The notes under the pieces were generated by a model. The model did not search any database, was not told where the DNA came from, and saw only the letters and a list, made by a program, of their open reading frames with translations. Source: an uncultured Collinsella sp. (GTDB taxonomy: Bacteria > Actinomycetota > Coriobacteriia > Coriobacteriales > Coriobacteriaceae). Taken from it: a stretch of 23,529 nucleotides of DNA. The stretch is from the NCBI GenBank assembly GCA_900544065.1, contig UQTR01000025.1:1-23529 (forward strand). The letters run 5' to 3'. Positions 1 through 6,601 of this stretch are shown piece by piece (positions within the stretch are counted from its first letter, which is position 1; every line of letters starts with the position of its first letter). The position numbers and the translations under genes were made by a program.

Positions 1-266
1 CCGAAAAGGCCGCCGCTGCAGCTGCTGCAGGGGAGGGCGCTGCGGGCGCCGGCGATGCTGCGGGCGCTGCTGCGGGCGCTGCTGCCGCTCAGCCCGCTGC
101 GGCAACCGGCTCCGATGCTCAGCACGATGAGGCTGCTGCGAAGGCCGCGCTCAAGGCTGCCGAGATGGAGGCAAAGCTCGCCGCCATGGATCCCGAGAAA
201 GCGGCCAAGGTTCGCGCGGCGCTTGCCGCCAAGGCCGCCCGCGACAAGCAGAAAAAGGAGGCGTAA
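1..266 (+). CDS. C-terminal end of a hydrogenase-operon subunit (probable EchD/NuoC-like), 5'-truncated
   Basis: This open frame (codons from base 3) enters from the left edge and stops at TAA 264-266, five bases before the hydrogenase large-subunit start. The visible ~87 residues are an Ala/Gly-rich low-complexity linker of about 45 residues, then a charged Ala/Lys/Glu helix ending in DKQKKEA. No catalytic domain lies in the window, so the family cannot be read directly. In Ech-type operons the gene before the large subunit usually encodes the NuoC-like (EchD) subunit, and that is the reason for the call. The tail looks like a disordered linker plus a basic helix, which is not a normal part of the NuoC fold. 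A GGAG at 257-260 within its 3' end probably serves as ribosome binding site for the next gene. Confidence 0.55.
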   Translation, partial: EKAAAAAAAGEGAAGAGDAAGAAAGAAAAQPAAATGSDAQHDEAAAKAALKAAEMEAKLAAMDPEKAAKVRAALAAKAARDKQKKEA

Positions 267-271
267 GGTCC

Positions 272-1360
272 ATGGCTCATCGCTCCGTAATTCCGTTTGG
301 CCCGCAGCACCCGGTGCTGCCCGAGCCGCTTCATCTGGACCTGGTGATCGAGGGCGACCGCGTCATCGAGGCAATTCCGCAGATCGGCTTTGTGCACCGC
401 GGACTCGAGAAGCTCACCGAAAAGCGCGACATGCATCAGTTTGGCTACATTGCCGAGCGCATCTGCGGCATCTGCGCCGTGGGCCACAGCTACGGCTATG
501 CCAGCGCCTGCGAGCGCATGCTCGATATCGAGGTGCCCGGCCGCGTGCAGTATATCCGCACCATTTTGCACGAGCTTTCGCGCATCCACTCGCATCTGCT
601 GTGGCTGGGCCTGCTCGCCGACGCCTTTGGTTTTGAGGCGCTGTTCTATCGGTCGTGGACCCTGCGCGAGCAGATACTCAAGATTTTTGAGAGCACTTGC
701 GGCGGGCGCGTGATTCTGTCGATTAACGAGATCGGCGGCCTTAAGCACGACATCGAGGACTCCGAGCTGGCGGGCATTGTCCAGGCGCTCGATGCCATGC
801 GCCCCGACTACGAGGCCCTGGTGCATACGTTTTTGGACGACAATAGCTGCGGCGAGCGCCTGCATGGCGTGGGCGTGATCAGCAAGAAGGACGCGCTGGA
901 GCTTTCGATGGTCGGCCCGTTTGGGCGCGCCTCGGGCGTGGACTACGACGTGCGCATGTTCGGCGACGGTGCCTATGCGGACCTGGCTGCGTTTGAGCCC
1001 ATCGTTGCCACCGATGGCGATTGCTATGCCCGCTGCCAGGTGCGTTGTGCCGAGGTCACGCAGGCCATGGACATCATTAAGGAGCTTGTGGGCAAGATTC
1101 CGCACGACGGTATCGGCGGGCGCACCAAGCTCACACCGGTCGACGGCGCGCGCGGCGAGGTTGTGATTGAGCAGCCGCGCGGCGAGGCGTACTACTATGT
1201 GCGCGGCAACGGCACCAAGAACCTGGACCGTTTTCGCGTGCGCACGCCGACGTCGCAAAACCTGGCGGGTCTGACGCATGCGCTGCAGGGCGTGCTCATT
1301 GCCAACGTGCCCATGATTATCCTGACCATCGACCCCTGCATTAGCTGCACGGAAAGGTAG
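272..1360 (+). CDS. echE: Energy-converting [NiFe] hydrogenase, catalytic large subunit (EchE-like)
   Basis: This is the catalytic subunit of a membrane-bound group 4 [NiFe] hydrogenase, homologous to NuoD of complex I. It reduces protons to H2 (or the reverse) at a Ni-Fe centre, on the cytoplasmic face in this family. The 362-residue protein has the N-terminal metal-binding motif RICGICAVGHS (Cys65, Cys68) and the C-terminal motif DPCISCTER (Cys356, Cys359), which supply the four Ni/Fe ligands. Its length matches EchE-type subunits and is well short of HycE, which carries a fused NuoC domain. The protein ends exactly at the Arg of the C-terminal motif, so there is no peptide for a maturation protease to remove. 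It lies between a probable EchD-like gene and an EchF-like ferredoxin, 7 bp from the latter. Electron donor (ferredoxin) and ion pumping are inferred from the family. Confidence 0.93.
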   Translation: MAHRSVIPFGPQHPVLPEPLHLDLVIEGDRVIEAIPQIGFVHRGLEKLTEKRDMHQFGYIAERICGICAVGHSYGYASACERMLDIEVPGRVQYIRTILHELSRIHSHLLWLGLLADAFGFEALFYRSWTLREQILKIFESTCGGRVILSINEIGGLKHDIEDSELAGIVQALDAMRPDYEALVHTFLDDNSCGERLHGVGVISKKDALELSMVGPFGRASGVDYDVRMFGDGAYADLAAFEPIVATDGDCYARCQVRCAEVTQAMDIIKELVGKIPHDGIGGRTKLTPVDGARGEVVIEQPRGEAYYYVRGNGTKNLDRFRVRTPTSQNLAGLTHALQGVLIANVPMIILTIDPCISCTER

Positions 1361-1367
1361 GCGCGGC

Positions 1368-1709
1368 ATGAGTTTGCTGACATTTGCCAAGACGGCCTTG
1401 GGCTCTATGGTCAAGCAGCCGGTCACGGTGTGCTATCCGCAGGAGAAGCTCGCGGCACCAGAGCGCCTGCGCGGGCATATCGTCAACGACATGGACGTGT
1501 GCATTTGCTGCGGCATGTGTGCGCGCCGCTGCCCGGCGGGCGCGCTTGCGGTCGATCGCAAGGGCGGAACGTGGTCGATTGATCCGTACGCTTGCGTGGT
1601 GTGCGGCGAGTGTATCGAAAGCTGCCCCAAGCACTGCCTGACTATGGACACCGCCCGTACCCCGGTTGCGGCGGACAAGACTCCCACGGTAGAAACTAAG
1701 CCGGAATAA
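1368..1709 (+). CDS. echF: Hydrogenase polyferredoxin subunit, 2x[4Fe-4S] (EchF/NuoI-like)
   Basis: This 113-residue electron-transfer subunit carries two complete [4Fe-4S] motifs: Cys45-x2-Cys48-x2-Cys51-x3-Cys55-Pro and Cys76-x2-Cys79-x2-Cys82-x3-Cys86-Pro. An extra Cys47 falls inside the first motif (CICCGMC). In Ech and complex I enzymes this subunit passes electrons from ferredoxin to the small subunit's cluster near the Ni-Fe site. The N-terminal helix (about residues 1-20) may lie along the membrane arm, and the last ~20 residues (Thr/Pro/Lys-rich) look disordered. It begins 7 bp after the large-subunit stop and is the last gene of the operon, since a strong hairpin follows its TAA by 9 bp. 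HycF/HyfH-type subunits are similar, but the neighbouring large subunit favours an Ech-type complex. Confidence 0.88.
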   Translation: MSLLTFAKTALGSMVKQPVTVCYPQEKLAAPERLRGHIVNDMDVCICCGMCARRCPAGALAVDRKGGTWSIDPYACVVCGECIESCPKHCLTMDTARTPVAADKTPTVETKPE

Positions 1710-1718
1710 CGCGTAGAC

Positions 1719-1750
1719 GGGCCGGCGGGGCAAAATTGCCCCGCCGGCCC
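1719..1750 (+). terminator. Strong hairpin after the hydrogenase operon
   Basis: There is a perfect 15-bp inverted repeat: 1719-1733 (GGGCCGGCGGGGCAA) pairs with 1736-1750, the inner A-T pairs probably opening to form the loop. It lies 9 bp past the echF stop. No T-tract follows, so it may act as a 3' stabiliser or a Rho-assisted terminator instead of a classic intrinsic terminator. Confidence 0.55.
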
Positions 1751-1782
1751 CGCGCTTGAACGCGCGGTTGGGCCGCCGCTAA

Positions 1783-1936
1783 CAAAACTATGCCGGATTA
1801 CGGGGCTGGATTGCGAATCCCCAACCATATCGAAAACCACGATAATAAAACCGCAGGTAGATTGCTTGCTGTTTTTCAAAAATAGGGGGTATGGATGAGG
1901 GCTCCGACTTTAGCCCCGTAATCCGGCATAGTTTTG
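1783..1936. repeat. Palindromic element E1 (25-bp terminal inverted repeats)
   Basis: Perfect 25-bp inverted repeats bound this 154-bp element: 1783-1807 (begins CAAAACTATGCCGG) and 1912-1936. The arms continue inward with scattered pairing that includes an ACCATA motif. The central part holds AAAACCGCAGGTAGA (1847-1861) followed by an imperfect complementary stretch, giving an inner hairpin. No ORF of note lies inside. It is the first of three related elements between the hydrogenase and response-regulator genes. It could be a MITE, a structured RNA or an invertible segment. The sequence shows the fold potential but not the function. Confidence 0.8.
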
Positions 1937-1982
1937 AAATGGCACCATATCCGTAACAGCCCTTGATCTCCCGTGGACAGAG

Positions 1983-2010
1983 GGAAACGGATTATTTTGT
2001 CCTTGCGAGG
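1983..2010 (+). repeat. Spacer repeat, copy 1
   Basis: These 28 bp (from GGAAACGGATTATTTTG to GCGAGG) match 2221-2248 at 21 of 28 positions. Each copy lies between two palindromic elements, so the repeating unit includes spacer as well as hairpin. Confidence 0.6.
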
Positions 2011-2029
2011 GCCGCCGCGTGACCCGTCT

Positions 2030-2189
2030 GCCACGAAATGGGCCCATCTACTACGTTTAAGCCGCTACCCTCAACCATGGCAAGTAATGTGAAATAAAAA
2101 TCGCAGGTAGAACGCCTGCGATTTTGCATGAAAAGCGGGTATGGTCGGGGGTATCGAGTCAAACGTAGTAGATGGGCCGGTTTCGTGGC
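2030..2189. repeat. Palindromic element E2 (29-bp terminal inverted repeats)
   Basis: This is the second of the three elements, 160 bp long. The arms 2030-2058 and 2161-2189 are complementary at 27 of 29 positions and contain CCCATCTACTACGTTT, a different arm sequence from E1. The core keeps the family motif: AAAATCGCAGG, a 7-nt loop, then CCTGCGATTTT (about 2097-2125), a perfect 11-bp inner hairpin. An ACCAT motif near the inner end of each arm is shared with E1 and E3. Confidence 0.8.
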
Positions 2190-2220
2190 GGGCGCCGTCT
2201 GCCGATCTCCGCGGGCGGAA

Positions 2221-2248
2221 GGAAAAGAATCATTTTGGTCCCGCGAGG
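2221..2248 (+). repeat. Spacer repeat, copy 2
   Basis: This is the partner of 1983-2010 (21 of 28 identical), 238 bp further on, between E2 and E3. GATCTCC-like sequence just upstream is also shared by both spacers. Confidence 0.6.
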
Positions 2249-2281
2249 CTTGCGGAGGCACTCGTGCAGGGGCGTCGCGAA

Positions 2282-2435
2282 CAAAACTATGTCGGTTTAC
2301 TACGAAGAATTTGACATTCCCGACCATGACTGCATTTTTCTAAATATTGCAAGCGTTCTACCTGCGGTTTTGCAAGCGCGCAATTTGCCGTGGTCGAAGG
2401 TGGTCGATTCATCGTAGTAAACCGGCATAGTTTTG
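2282..2435. repeat. Palindromic element E3 (24-bp terminal inverted repeats, core reversed)
   Basis: This is the third element, 154 bp. The arms 2282-2305 and 2412-2435 match at 23 of 24 positions; the exception is a T/C change that would still form a G-U pair in RNA. Outer arm sequence (CAAAACTATG) is shared with E1, and inner arm sequence (TACTACG) with E2. The conserved core is on the opposite strand from E1 and E2 (TTCTACCTGCGGTTTT on plus, 2356-2371). Pairing extends inward to about 2328 with wobble pairs. Confidence 0.8.
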
Positions 2436-2495
2436 AAATGGCATTAAATCGATGGCAGCCATTTTGCTATGCTGGGGCGGTCGGCCGTTGGGTAA

Positions 2496-3125
2496 TTACC
2501 CTCGCAGGTAGGCGATGGCGATTTGGGTGCGGTTGCGCAGGCCCATTTTGGCCAGGATCGAGCTGATGTGGTTGCGCACCGTGCCTTCTCCCATATAAGC
2601 CGTGGCGGCAATCTCCTTGTTATCGAGGCCGCGGGCGATGAGCTCGGCGACTTCGAACTCGCGGTCGGTCAGACCGGCAAAGGCCGCGGGCCGGCGAGTC
2701 GCACCGGCCTCAGCGTTCGCCCCGTCAAAGTCGACATCCTCGATCGCCTTGCCCTCGAGCACGCGTTTGCCATCCATGACCTGCGCCAACGCCGGTGGAA
2801 TGGCGGCGACATCGGTCTTGATCAGGTAACCGCGGGCGCCCAGCTTGAGCGCCGATACAATGTACTCGTCATCCGAGAATGTCGTCAGAAACACCACGCG
2901 TGCCGCGGGGTCGTGCTCAAGGATTTCGCGCGCCGCCGAAAGGCCGTCGCGCCCCGGCATCTGAATGTCGAGCAGCGCGATATCGGGCGCGTGCTCGGCG
3001 TAGAGTGCCACCGCGTCGTTGCCGTTGGCGCCGGTGCCCACCACTTCGATCTGCGGCTGGACGCCCAGGATAATCTTGAGCGAATCGACTACCAAGCGGT
3101 CGTCGTCGACAACAATGAGCCTCAT
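2496..3125 (-). CDS. Two-component response regulator, NarL/LuxR family
   Basis: This is a DNA-binding response regulator of 209 residues. The receiver domain (about 1-120) has the acidic pocket Asp7-Asp9, the phosphoacceptor Asp53 in LLDIQMPG, Thr81/Thr82 and the conserved Lys103. A linker of about 30 residues leads to a LuxR-type helix-turn-helix (about 151-209: LTDREFEVAELIARG ... GEGTVRNHISSILAKMG). Its ATG overlaps the kinase stop as ATGA (3122-3125), so the pair is translationally coupled. The likely target is the divergent ABC-2 exporter operon, the usual arrangement for this family beside drug or peptide exporters; that is inference. A 12-bp palindrome, GGGTAATTACCC (2490-2501), spans the stop codon. 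Confidence 0.93.
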   Translation of the reverse strand: MRLIVVDDDRLVVDSLKIILGVQPQIEVVGTGANGNDAVALYAEHAPDIALLDIQMPGRDGLSAAREILEHDPAARVVFLTTFSDDEYIVSALKLGARGYLIKTDVAAIPPALAQVMDGKRVLEGKAIEDVDFDGANAEAGATRRPAAFAGLTDREFEVAELIARGLDNKEIAATAYMGEGTVRNHISSILAKMGLRNRTQIAIAYLRG

Positions 3126-4267
3126 CGGGCCTCATCTCCTTGCTGTTTGGGAACGGTGGCAAACACGCGCCAGCCGGGGGCGCCGGCGCGCAGGCCGGCG
3201 GTGAAGGTTCCGCCAAGCGCCTCGACGCGCTCACGCATGGAGACGAGCCCCATGCCTTCTGCGACGTTGCTGCTGCTCGCCGGGGTCGCGTCCGCGCCAT
3301 CATCGGTAACGATGAGCTGGTAAAACGACGGATGCTCCATGCACCGCACGGTTATGGTTTTGGCATGGGCGTGGCGCATGGCGTTGGAAAGCGCCTCGCG
3401 CAGCACCGCCGCAAAGCAGTTGGCGACGTTGGCGGGCGCATGCTCGGCCAAAACCTCAAGCTCAATCTGCGGACCGCTGTCCGAGCGTGCGCCTTCAACG
3501 ATGCGTTCGAGCTGCACGGAGAGGTTGGTCGCATTGTCGTTGAGCGCGTGGACGCTGGCGCGCACGAGCTGGAGCGCCTCGTCAACGGTGTATTTGACGT
3601 CGGCGAAATCGGCGGCAACGCCGGGCTCGTTGGCATGGACCACGCGCAGGGCTTCGGCCTGCAGTGAGGCGCGCGTGAGCTGGTGCCCGACGTTATCGTG
3701 GATCTCGCGCGCGATACGGGCTCGCTCGGCGAGTGTCGCGAGCTCGACTTCGTAGTCCTGGCGATCGGCAAGATCGCGGTTGCGCGCTTCGAGCGCGAGG
3801 GCTCGTTCCTGCAGCTCGTCACGGGTACGGCGCATGTGCTGCTGCTCGCGCTCCAACTGGGCGGTACGTAGCGATAGCAAGGTGGCGGCAACCGAAAGGA
3901 TGGCGGTCAGCAGGAGCGTTCGGGCGGTAAGCACGTCGGTGCGAAGGTCCGCGACGAGCGCAAAGGCAAAGGCGGAGCCAATGCCCAGCGCGACCCAGGC
4001 GTGCTCACGGCGCACGCGCCGCGCGATGTCATAGAGGGCGAGAGGCGCAAACGGCACAAACGGCGGCACGAAGACGGCCGCGATGATGTAGGCGTAGCTC
4101 ACGGCCTCGCTCGCACGGCGGGCGCGGTTTCCCTGTGCGACCTCGGCCAGCGAGGTGGCGATAACGCCAAGGCAAAACGCCGCGACCAGGCGAGCATCCA
4201 CAGCAAGGCCCGTGGCGGCTGCGATGCAGCACGCCAGCACGATCGATTTGTCGAATAGCCTGTTCAT
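3122..4267 (-). CDS. Sensor histidine kinase, HisKA_3 (NarL-partner) type
   Basis: This 381-residue membrane sensor kinase probably phosphorylates the response regulator encoded directly after it. About five hydrophobic segments fill residues 8-135. A coiled coil follows (about 135-180), then the HisKA_3 dimerisation domain with phosphoacceptor His190 in AREIHDNVGHQLT. The ATPase domain has N-box REALSNAMRHAHA (290-302), a G1-like TDDGAD (321-326) and EGMGLVSMRERV (337-348). There is no large extracellular sensor domain, so it is of the intramembrane-sensing type common beside exporters. I chose the ATG at 4265-4267 because the membrane domain begins there. A longer frame reaches 4390, but its extra residues are Arg/Pro-rich and overlap the divergent promoter region. 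A TACAAT -10 hexamer ends 6 nt before this ATG. Confidence 0.9.
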   Translation of the reverse strand: MNRLFDKSIVLACCIAAATGLAVDARLVAAFCLGVIATSLAEVAQGNRARRASEAVSYAYIIAAVFVPPFVPFAPLALYDIARRVRREHAWVALGIGSAFAFALVADLRTDVLTARTLLLTAILSVAATLLSLRTAQLEREQQHMRRTRDELQERALALEARNRDLADRQDYEVELATLAERARIAREIHDNVGHQLTRASLQAEALRVVHANEPGVAADFADVKYTVDEALQLVRASVHALNDNATNLSVQLERIVEGARSDSGPQIELEVLAEHAPANVANCFAAVLREALSNAMRHAHAKTITVRCMEHPSFYQLIVTDDGADATPASSSNVAEGMGLVSMRERVEALGGTFTAGLRAGAPGWRVFATVPKQQGDEAR

Positions 4268-4465
4268 ACGGGTATTGTACGCGATGCCGCGCACGGGGGA
4301 GGCGCCACTCAGAGCAACCGTGACATTCCTCCCACGCGGCGGGGCGGTCGCGTCAGCAGGCCACGCGACCAAGCTCCGCACTCGTGACAAAGCTCACTGG
4401 TGCGCGCCGTCAGCTCCTGCGATGATGCAATCGTACCGGGCCGCAAGCAACAGAAGGGCCGCCTC
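4268..4465. promoter_or_regulatory. Divergent regulatory region between kinase and ABC-2 exporter
   Basis: These 198 bp separate two divergent operons. On the minus strand, TACAAT at 4274-4279 is a good -10 only 6 nt from the kinase ATG, so that transcript may be leaderless; I see no clear -35. On the plus strand, CGTGACA occurs twice (about 4318 and 4383). The second copy forms an interrupted palindrome, GTGACAAAGCTCAC (4384-4397), a possible operator. The exporter ATPase has ribosome binding site AGAAGGG at 4452-4458. Confidence 0.4.
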
Positions 4466-5404
4466 ATGACAGACATCGTCCACGTCGAAAACCTCGTCAA
4501 GCGCTACGACGACCTTATTGCGCTCGACCACTTTAACCTGAGTATCGCTCCCGGCGAGATCTTTGGCCTGCTGGGCCCCAACGGCTCGGGCAAGACCACG
4601 TCCATCAACTGCATCCTGCAGCTGCTCGCCTACGACAAGGGCACCATCGAGCTGTTCGGCGAGCGCATGACGCCCGCCCGCTACGACCTCAAGCGCCGCA
4701 TCGGTGTGGTGCCGCAGCAGGTGGCGGTGTTCGACGAGCTCACCGTGCGCGAGAACATCGACTATTTCTGCAGTCTCTACGTCAACGACCGCAAGCGCCG
4801 CCGCGCGCTGGTGGACGAGGCGATCGACTTTGTCGGCCTGGGCGACTTTACCAAGTTCCGCCCCGGCAAGCTCTCGGGCGGCCTGGCGCGTCGTCTCAAC
4901 ATTGCCTGCGGCATCGCGCACAAGCCCGAGCTCATCTTTTTTGACGAACCCACGGTGGCGGTCGACCCGCAAAGCCGCAACGCCATCCTGGAGGGCATCT
5001 GCCGCCTGCGCGACGAGGGCGCCACGGTGGTGTATACCAGCCATTACATGGAGGAAGTCGAGCAGATCTGCAGCCGCATCATGATCATGGACGGTGGGCG
5101 CGTGCTGGCGCAGGGCACTAACGACGAGCTCAAGCGCATGATTCAGATGGGCGAGAAGATTGTAATCGAGGTCGGCGAGGTTCCGAGTGCGGCGCTCGGT
5201 GCCGTCGCAAGCCTGCCGCACGTTCTGGACCTTTCGGCAACGGCGGGACAGCTCACGTTTTCGTGCGAAGCGAGCCCGCACAACCTGACGGACATTCTCG
5301 ATGCGCTGCGCTCGCATGACGTGCCGCTCGGCCGCATCTATTCCGAACCGCCGACCCTCAACGACGTGTTCCTCGAGATCACCGGCCGCGAGCTGCGCGA
5401 CTAG
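4466..5404 (+). CDS. ABC transporter ATPase, ABC-2 exporter (drug/peptide type)
   Basis: This is a 312-residue ATPase that would power export by the two permeases encoded next. Walker A GPNGSGKTT is at 37-45, the Q-loop near 84-85, the signature LSGGLARR at 136-143 (Leu where Gln is usual), Walker B LIFFDEPT at 156-163 with EPTVAVDP, and H-loop His193 in TSHYMEE. About 90 residues after the ATPase core form the accessory domain typical of DrrA/CcmA-like exporters. The ATG at 4466 is preferred over an upstream start at 4400 because AGAAGGG lies 7 nt before it and the family fold begins at once (TDIVHVENLVKRY). It is 9 bp from the first permease. Substrate cannot be read from sequence. The flanking two-component system suggests an antimicrobial or a cell-envelope stress signal. 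Confidence 0.93.
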   Translation: MTDIVHVENLVKRYDDLIALDHFNLSIAPGEIFGLLGPNGSGKTTSINCILQLLAYDKGTIELFGERMTPARYDLKRRIGVVPQQVAVFDELTVRENIDYFCSLYVNDRKRRRALVDEAIDFVGLGDFTKFRPGKLSGGLARRLNIACGIAHKPELIFFDEPTVAVDPQSRNAILEGICRLRDEGATVVYTSHYMEEVEQICSRIMIMDGGRVLAQGTNDELKRMIQMGEKIVIEVGEVPSAALGAVASLPHVLDLSATAGQLTFSCEASPHNLTDILDALRSHDVPLGRIYSEPPTLNDVFLEITGRELRD

Positions 5405-5413
5405 GGGGCGGCC

Positions 5414-6601
5414 ATGTTCAACACCATCATTATCACGGTCAAGACGCTGCTGCGCCGGCCGAGCACATGGGTCTGGGGCGCGGTCTTTCCCATCGCGCTT
5501 TCCACGATGTTCATGTTTATGTTTGCGAACCTCAGCTCCGACGGCAAGGTCGATCCGGTGCCGGTGGCCGTCGTGGCGGACGAGGCCTGGGATGCCTCGA
5601 CCTTTAAGGATGTGGCAGCTTCGCTTGCCAAGGCAGGCGACGATCAGCTGCTCGATGTGAGCGAGTACGAAGACTTGGCTGCCGCGCGCAAAGCGCTCAA
5701 GGCCGGCGAGGTCGCGGGCATCTATACGGTTGATGCCGCGGGCACGCCCAGGCTCACGCTGCTATCGAGTTACGACAGCTCGCGCGCCTCGTCGGTGCTT
5801 ACCGACCGCAGCATCCTTGAAACGGTGGCAAGCTCGTATACGCAAAATGCCGAGCTCATGGCTCAGATTGCTCAAGATGACCCGGCGGCGCTCGCCGACC
5901 CGGAGGCGGTTGCGCGCGCTCTGTCTCTCGAGGGCGGAACCCGCCGCGTGAGCCTGACTCGTGCCACGCCCGATGGCACGGTCATCTACTATTACGCGCT
6001 TTTTGGCCTGGTCGCGATGATGTCTGCCGAGTTTGCCGCCTTGAGCGTCGTCGATTTGCAGCCTAATCTGTCGGGCCTTGGCGCGCGCCGCTGCGTGGGC
6101 GGTCTTTCCAAGACGGCGTCGCTGGCCGGCATTTTTGTCGGCTCGTGGCTGGTTTCCTTTGCATCGATGGCGGTTGCGATCGGCTACGTGCGCCTGGTCG
6201 TGGGCGTCGACTTTGGCGGGCGCGAGGGGTTGTGCCTGCTGGGCGGGGCTGCATCCGCGCTTGCCGCCACGGGCCTGGGGCTTTTTGTGGGCACGCTTCC
6301 CGTTAAGGGCGGCAAGGCGTCCAAGTCGGGCATCCTCACGGGCTTTGCCACCACGTGCGCTTTGTTCGCCGGCCTCTACGGCGAGCCGGCGATGGCGCTT
6401 GCCGACGACGTCGCTCGCGCCTGCCCGGCCGAGTGCTGGCTCAATCCCGTCAAGCTCATCTGCGACATGTTTAACCGCCTGTATTTCTTTGAGGACCTGG
6501 GCCCCTTTGCCGTTCGCGCCGGCGTGCTGGTCCTTATGGCGTTGCTGTTCGTTGCCGCCGCCACGCTGATCTTTGGAAGGAGCCGCTATGAGCACCTTTA
6601 A
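5414..6601 (+). CDS. ABC-2 type permease, first subunit
   Basis: This is a 395-residue membrane subunit of an ABC-2 exporter. The layout is typical: one N-terminal membrane helix (about 19-38, WGAVFPIALSTMFMFMF), a soluble extracytoplasmic domain of about 150 residues, then five hydrophobic segments (from about 195, the last ending near Phe391). The ribosome binding site is GGGGGCGG directly before the ATG, 9 bp after the ATPase stop. Its 3' end overlaps the start of the second permease by 14 bp, so the two are probably made in equal amounts as a heterodimer. Without a specific substrate motif, 'ABC-2 permease' is as far as the sequence allows. Confidence 0.88.
   Translation: MFNTIIITVKTLLRRPSTWVWGAVFPIALSTMFMFMFANLSSDGKVDPVPVAVVADEAWDASTFKDVAASLAKAGDDQLLDVSEYEDLAAARKALKAGEVAGIYTVDAAGTPRLTLLSSYDSSRASSVLTDRSILETVASSYTQNAELMAQIAQDDPAALADPEAVARALSLEGGTRRVSLTRATPDGTVIYYYALFGLVAMMSAEFAALSVVDLQPNLSGLGARRCVGGLSKTASLAGIFVGSWLVSFASMAVAIGYVRLVVGVDFGGREGLCLLGGAASALAATGLGLFVGTLPVKGGKASKSGILTGFATTCALFAGLYGEPAMALADDVARACPAECWLNPVKLICDMFNRLYFFEDLGPFAVRAGVLVLMALLFVAAATLIFGRSRYEHL

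Noticed and set aside
119..1426. 435-residue open frame on the minus strand opposite the hydrogenase subunit
   Set aside because: It is a mirror of the large-subunit gene in GC-rich DNA. It has no recognisable domain and a His/Ala/Arg-rich composition.
2128..2417. Small plus-strand open frames of 71 and 81 residues within the palindromic elements
   Set aside because: They run through the hairpin arms, lack ribosome binding sites and show no protein-like pattern.
1710..2495. CRISPR array
   Set aside because: There are only three units, of ~250 bp, with long palindromic arms and related spacers. No short identical repeats with unique spacers and no cas genes.
4268..4390. N-terminal extension of the histidine kinase
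   Set aside because: The 41 extra residues are Arg/Pro/Ala-rich and cover the divergent promoter region. The membrane domain begins at the ATG 4265-4267.
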